Below are positions 60,442-64,000 of a stretch of 64,000 nucleotides of DNA, one piece after another. Location of the stretch: contig JAHEWK010000005.1 in the NCBI GenBank assembly GCA_020740775.1, forward strand, positions 930,001 to 994,000, read 5' to 3'. Each line of letters starts with the position of its first letter. The stretch's first letter is position 1. Source of the stretch: Ilyonectria destructans. Its lineage: Eukaryota; Ascomycota; Sordariomycetes; Hypocreales; Nectriaceae. A program made the translations under genes and the position numbers. Below the pieces are notes generated by a model that saw only the letters and a program-made list of their open reading frames with translations, was not told the DNA's origin and ran no database searches.

Positions 60442-61440
60442 TCAAGCAGGCACCTTGCTGACTATTTCAGTCGCGCACCCCCGAATCGCATTCCTGTCCT
60501 GCTCCGGAAGCTTGATGAGGAAGTACTTCTGCAGCGCCTTGAGCCTTTCGGTCTCGCTCTCCAGTTCCGTCTGCCAGACGGTGACGCCGTCGGTGCGCAG
60601 CTTAAGTGTGCTTCCCAACAGTATCAGCGAGCCGTTCATGGCTGCGTCATCCGTGTCCCATCGGGTCTGCACCTCGATTTTGCCATTGACCACCTTGAAG
60701 TCGTTGTCCGTGGTGAAGCGCGTGCATAGAACCTTTTGGACGAACAGGCTGGTCGGCGTAGTGGCGGGCGCCATGTTTATGTGTTTGATGTCCTCGGGTA
60801 GGAACTCCATGTCGGTGAAACAATACAGCGGTGCCCAATCGGCCTCGGGCTGAAGTCGGTGCTCGTAGAGCCAGAACTTGTCCTTCCGGTTGAAGCCCTG
60901 GGCAATGGAGTCGTATCTGAGGCGGATGCTCATGGGCCCAATATGTTTGATAACTTGGTTCGCCTCGGCATCCATCTTGAGAGGAGCTAGAGGTCCGTTG
61001 GCGCCAAAGCCCACGTCAACCATGTACGGCTGGTCGCCAATGTTGACGATGATGACGCAGTGATTGAAGCCGTTGTACTTGCCAAGCTCCTGTTGGTACA
61101 CCCTGGAGCCGGCCATGTAGACATCGAAACCCAAGGTCCCAAGCAACGTGTAGAGGAGAGTGTTGTTCTCCATGCCGTAGCCTCCGCGGCCCGGCTCGAG
61201 AATGATCTTGTTGAAGAGGTATTGAGGGTCGACATCGATGATGCGATGCCACGAGTAGTGCAAGCTCAGATTCTCAAAAGGAATGTTGCACAGGTGGCAT
61301 TTGTGAAGAAGCGTGAGAATCTCGAGCTGCTTCGCGGGTGAGAGGCCCTCGACATTGCCGGGGCGCTCTGTGACGGGCACCCGAATGCGGGCAAAGTACG
61401 GCTCGAGCTGGGAGCGGCGATACCTGGGCCGGGGTGCCAT
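60442..61440 (-). CDS. Arylamine N-acetyltransferase homologue lacking the catalytic cysteine
   Basis: An intronless 332-residue protein of the NAT family, usual fungal length. Active NATs transfer acyl groups from acyl-CoA to aryl amines through a Cys-His-Asp triad. The surrounding motifs are intact: IPFENLSLHY near residue 54, RGGYGMENN at 85-93, FNHCVIIV (His127) and MVDVGFGANGPL (Asp142). The triad Cys should be in RGGYC, but residue 89 is Gly (GGC, codon at 61176-61174 on the minus strand). Unless it is a sequencing error, this copy cannot use the standard mechanism. The frame is otherwise undamaged, arguing against a recent pseudogene. I start at the ATG at 61440; the longer frame begins with TTG and encodes unrelated hydrophobic sequence. 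Confidence 0.9.
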   Translation of the reverse strand: MAPRPRYRRSQLEPYFARIRVPVTERPGNVEGLSPAKQLEILTLLHKCHLCNIPFENLSLHYSWHRIIDVDPQYLFNKIILEPGRGGYGMENNTLLYTLLGTLGFDVYMAGSRVYQQELGKYNGFNHCVIIVNIGDQPYMVDVGFGANGPLAPLKMDAEANQVIKHIGPMSIRLRYDSIAQGFNRKDKFWLYEHRLQPEADWAPLYCFTDMEFLPEDIKHINMAPATTPTSLFVQKVLCTRFTTDNDFKVVNGKIEVQTRWDTDDAAMNGSLILLGSTLKLRTDGVTVWQTELESETERLKALQKYFLIKLPEQDRNAIRGCATEIVSKVPA

Positions 61441-62971
61441 CTCGCGAGCTGTTTTGCGGCCTCTTTGTGAGTGTGAGAAAAACGAGAGTAAGAATAAGAA
61501 ACACGGAAGCGTGAGAAATGCGTGACGGGCGTGGTAGAAGAAGGTCTCAAGGGAGGACTGAGGGGATGTGTGGAAGGGATCATGACGGGTCGAGTCACTC
61601 GCTTGACCCAAATGGGGAATGTTGTCTTAAACTTGGTGCAACACAGCTTATTAATCGGGGATACGAGGAGGTGGAATCGGAGTAATTAAGAGGAGATCTG
61701 AACACGGGGATGTGTCTTTGATAACATTTCTCCGCTAAAATTTAGGTACGGGTGAAGCAGACAAGTATGTAGCATCGACGAAGTTGGTGTAAGCTATCTA
61801 TGGTAGAGGTGTACCTTACCAATTGGTCATATTGGGTGGATCGGAGCCATCATAGTTGGAATTCGCAGCCCACGGGTAGATTGACTACTTAATAGTTCAG
61901 GAAGGTCTCGATGCCCATGAGATGAGTGTTGGTATTTGGTCGTATATATGAGTATTACACGATAAGCTATCCTATCGTGTGTCAGAGTCATACTCAACGC
62001 GGGGGCTCACGCCTAACACACTCAATATTTCCTACTTGAACTTGAGCTTTGATTGCACCTAATAGATAGATTAAGAGAATTATGTTAGAGGACGGGATTG
62101 CCGGTGATGGCCATAACGTAAGGTATGAATCCAACTAGAGGCTGCCAACCTGGAACGAAAACCCATACCTGAAGGCGACTGAGTTCGTCAGCAAGCTTCA
62201 CCGGAGGAGTCATGGATGTTGACCGCGTCTTCAGGGTAAGAGATGGGGTGAAGAATAATATTACTTTTGTCGTTTCTGGATATCTAGAATGGAGTAAAGT
62301 GAAATCCACACAAGCTTGGGCTATGGACTAAAGAGGAAGATAAATGCAGCTTGAAGGTGACCTTCTGCTGCTCCTTGACGTGACTTGTTTACTCGCCTCG
62401 GTCGTGGAATGCTTACCATCGAGATCTGCCTCAAAATCTGCCCCGGCGGATCGGTGGCGGTGTGCGCCAGGGGCAATGGCCGGGAACTTGGTTTTAGTGG
62501 GTGCTCAGCCTAAACTTCCGGCGGCCTCAGCGGGGATGGTAATTACAGGGCACACGCACTGGAACTCGCTATGGCGTATCGGGCTACAGGGGACGCCACG
62601 GGTGCTTAAGCCGATACAGTAAGCTCCGTGGGCTGGGTCGCTCTCCGTGGCTCGGCGGCGGTGCCTTGAATCTCAGGGCAGTCAACTTTGGTACGTACAA
62701 CAGCTCAGCTTCTACATCTAAGCGCATAGAGTCACTCGGCCAGCATCAACGGCCTGAGTCACTAGCGAAGGCGGTACAAAGCCGTCCCGTGTTAGTGGAA
62801 ATGAGAGTTTGCAGCAGGAGCAATGGCTTCGTCCATGGCTATAAAGATGACACTTCTCCCATGCTTTGCTCATACCTCGATACATGACAAGCTGAGTTGT
62901 GCCTGCCTGCCTCTGAAGCATTGTAGGTCGTGAGTTGATGCGAATTCACCAACTTCACGACACAGCCCATC
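61441..62971. other. Intergenic, no gene seen
   Basis: 1.5 kb between divergent genes. AT-rich around 61.65-62.1 kb, GC-richer from 62.4 kb; short ORFs only. Confidence 0.5.
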
Positions 62972-64000
62972 ATGGTTCGCACCAAGGGCCCGCACGATCT
63001 TCTGATCGTCCTCGATGCGACGGCCTCTATGGGCGAATTCGTCCTCGCCCTCAACAAGTCCCTCCCTGAAATCATCAGCCTGTCCGCCCTGACAGCCTGC
63101 TTCGAGCGTATCGGCGTTGTCACATACCGCGACTACTGTGGCGGCCGCCTCACCGAATGGTCCGGATGGTGCTCTCCTTCCGGGGCGGTCTCCGGCCCGG
63201 ATATTGTCAGCCAGGAGACTGTTCTCGACATGGCCCGCCGCATCCTGCCTGACTGTGGAGGTGACTGGCCAGAGGCTACCAAGACGGGCCTCGCTCTCGC
63301 GTATGAGAAAATGCGAGCGGATGCCACGACCATCATGCTCCTGTACACGGACGCCCCTCCGCATTTCAAGGCCACCGGTGGCCAGAACTACAACAAGGAG
63401 AAGAAGGCCCTGGCCAAGGAGGACAGCTACAGCGGATACGGCTCCAGCTTCGTCGACTGGGCTTCGGCTGCCATGTCCTTCAAGAACGGCGCCAAGAAGG
63501 GCGTCGTCTTTAGTGTTGTCAGCCACGCAAGCATGACCTCCTTCAGCCCCTACCTGTATCTGTCCACTGTAACGGGAGGAGTGCACTTCACTATCGAACA
63601 GGTGACCTCCAACCTCATTTCCCAGTTGACACTGGGAATTCTACTCACCTGGATGGGAGCTGGCAAGGCAGTTGAAGATGACAACTTGCAGGTTGGCGAA
63701 CATAGATGGTACCGCATCCAGACCGACATTGGACAGGGCCAGTTGGAGACCGACCGTCTCCTCAACCGGTATTTCGTCATGGGCAACTGCGGCCCCTCCC
63801 TCACGGAAACGTCGCAGAACATTGAACAGCGCTCCGTGGCCCTCAAGGATATGCCCGGCGTCCTCAAGGCTCGGGGTCCTAGTGTTAAGAACTTTGCCAA
63901 GCGATATGTCGAGGATGACGGCTACAAGAAGCTTGCCGTTGACCAGCTTCGGCGCATCATTAACTCCAACGTCTCGGCCGTCTCTGTCAACCCTATTTTC
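62972..64000 (+). CDS. von Willebrand factor A domain protein, 3'-truncated by the window
   Basis: From the ATG at 62972 the frame is open for 343 codons to the window edge. The VWA domain occupies about residues 1-215, with a MIDAS-like start LLIVLDATASMGEFV (DATAS in place of DxSxS), a GDWPEATKTGLA segment and LLYTDAPPH. The downstream region (VEDDNLQVGEHRWYRIQTD, then LLNRYFVMGNCGPSL) resembles the middle of large fungal VWA proteins of unknown role. No signal peptide, so intracellular. The ending and any introns lie outside the window. Confidence 0.82.
   Translation, partial: MVRTKGPHDLLIVLDATASMGEFVLALNKSLPEIISLSALTACFERIGVVTYRDYCGGRLTEWSGWCSPSGAVSGPDIVSQETVLDMARRILPDCGGDWPEATKTGLALAYEKMRADATTIMLLYTDAPPHFKATGGQNYNKEKKALAKEDSYSGYGSSFVDWASAAMSFKNGAKKGVVFSVVSHASMTSFSPYLYLSTVTGGVHFTIEQVTSNLISQLTLGILLTWMGAGKAVEDDNLQVGEHRWYRIQTDIGQGQLETDRLLNRYFVMGNCGPSLTETSQNIEQRSVALKDMPGVLKARGPSVKNFAKRYVEDDGYKKLAVDQLRRIINSNVSAVSVNPIF

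Noticed and set aside
58989..61440. Thioesterase and N-acetyltransferase as part of a biosynthetic cluster
   Set aside because: No backbone synthase, transporter or regulator is nearby; neighbours are housekeeping or unknown.
61441..61611. Longer N-terminus for the N-acetyltransferase
   Set aside because: The extension begins with TTG rather than ATG, and the family N-terminus fits the ATG at 61440.

Overview
The window is nuclear DNA of a filamentous ascomycete (Pezizomycotina). Hypocreales or another Sordariomycete order is my inference from gene content. The evidence is short GT-AG introns of 44-86 bp, many with CTAAC/CTGAC-like branch sites, spaced genes on both strands, CT-rich leaders, and fungus-specific families: HET domain, modin, Cdc4, Dug2, N2227 methyltransferase, PA14-type GH3 glucosidase and an ankyrin/transmembrane protein. 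I saw no operon, CRISPR array, rRNA, convincing tRNA or intact transposon.

Layout. 0-7 kb: the 3' part of a secreted/lysosomal-type GH3 beta-glucosidase converges on a large signal-peptide, multi-TM, 15-ankyrin-repeat protein. 9-12 kb: FKBP12 converges on an N2227 (carnosine N-methyltransferase-like) gene. 13-17 kb: a secreted His/Cys-repeat protein lies upstream of a ZIP zinc transporter whose ectodomain carries the same C-x2-H-x5-C module. 17-21 kb: an Ayr1-like SDR and a HET-domain protein are divergent. 22-28 kb: a single-pass cell-surface protein, a small two-helix protein and Dug2. 28-42 kb is gene-poor: a truncated amidoligase remnant, a degenerate 48-bp repeat, one conserved TM protein and a phosphotransferase pseudogene with two premature stops. 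42-57 kb: a WD40-like protein, a Gln-rich protein with five Cys modules, the F-box protein Cdc4 and a modin-like membrane protein. 58-64 kb: an AT-rich RIP-like island, a thioesterase-superfamily protein, an arylamine N-acetyltransferase homologue lacking its catalytic Cys, and the start of a VWA protein that runs off the window.

The best candidate for an undescribed system is the pair at 13.0-17.2 kb. Five ectodomain modules of the ZIP transporter are each cut by a phase-2 intron at the same codon, two residues before the second Cys. The third module of the neighbouring secreted protein is cut at exactly that codon and phase. This argues for common descent by duplication of symmetrical exons and suggests a secreted metal binder working with a membrane importer, analogous to but not homologous with the Pra1/Zrt1 zincophore pair. 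A second theme is enzyme-family members that have lost catalytic residues (N-acetyltransferase, phosphotransferase pseudogene, amidoligase relic, one metal ligand of Dug2).

All exon structures were worked out by hand from splice signals and reading-frame continuity. There is no transcript evidence, and family names come from motif recognition, not searches.
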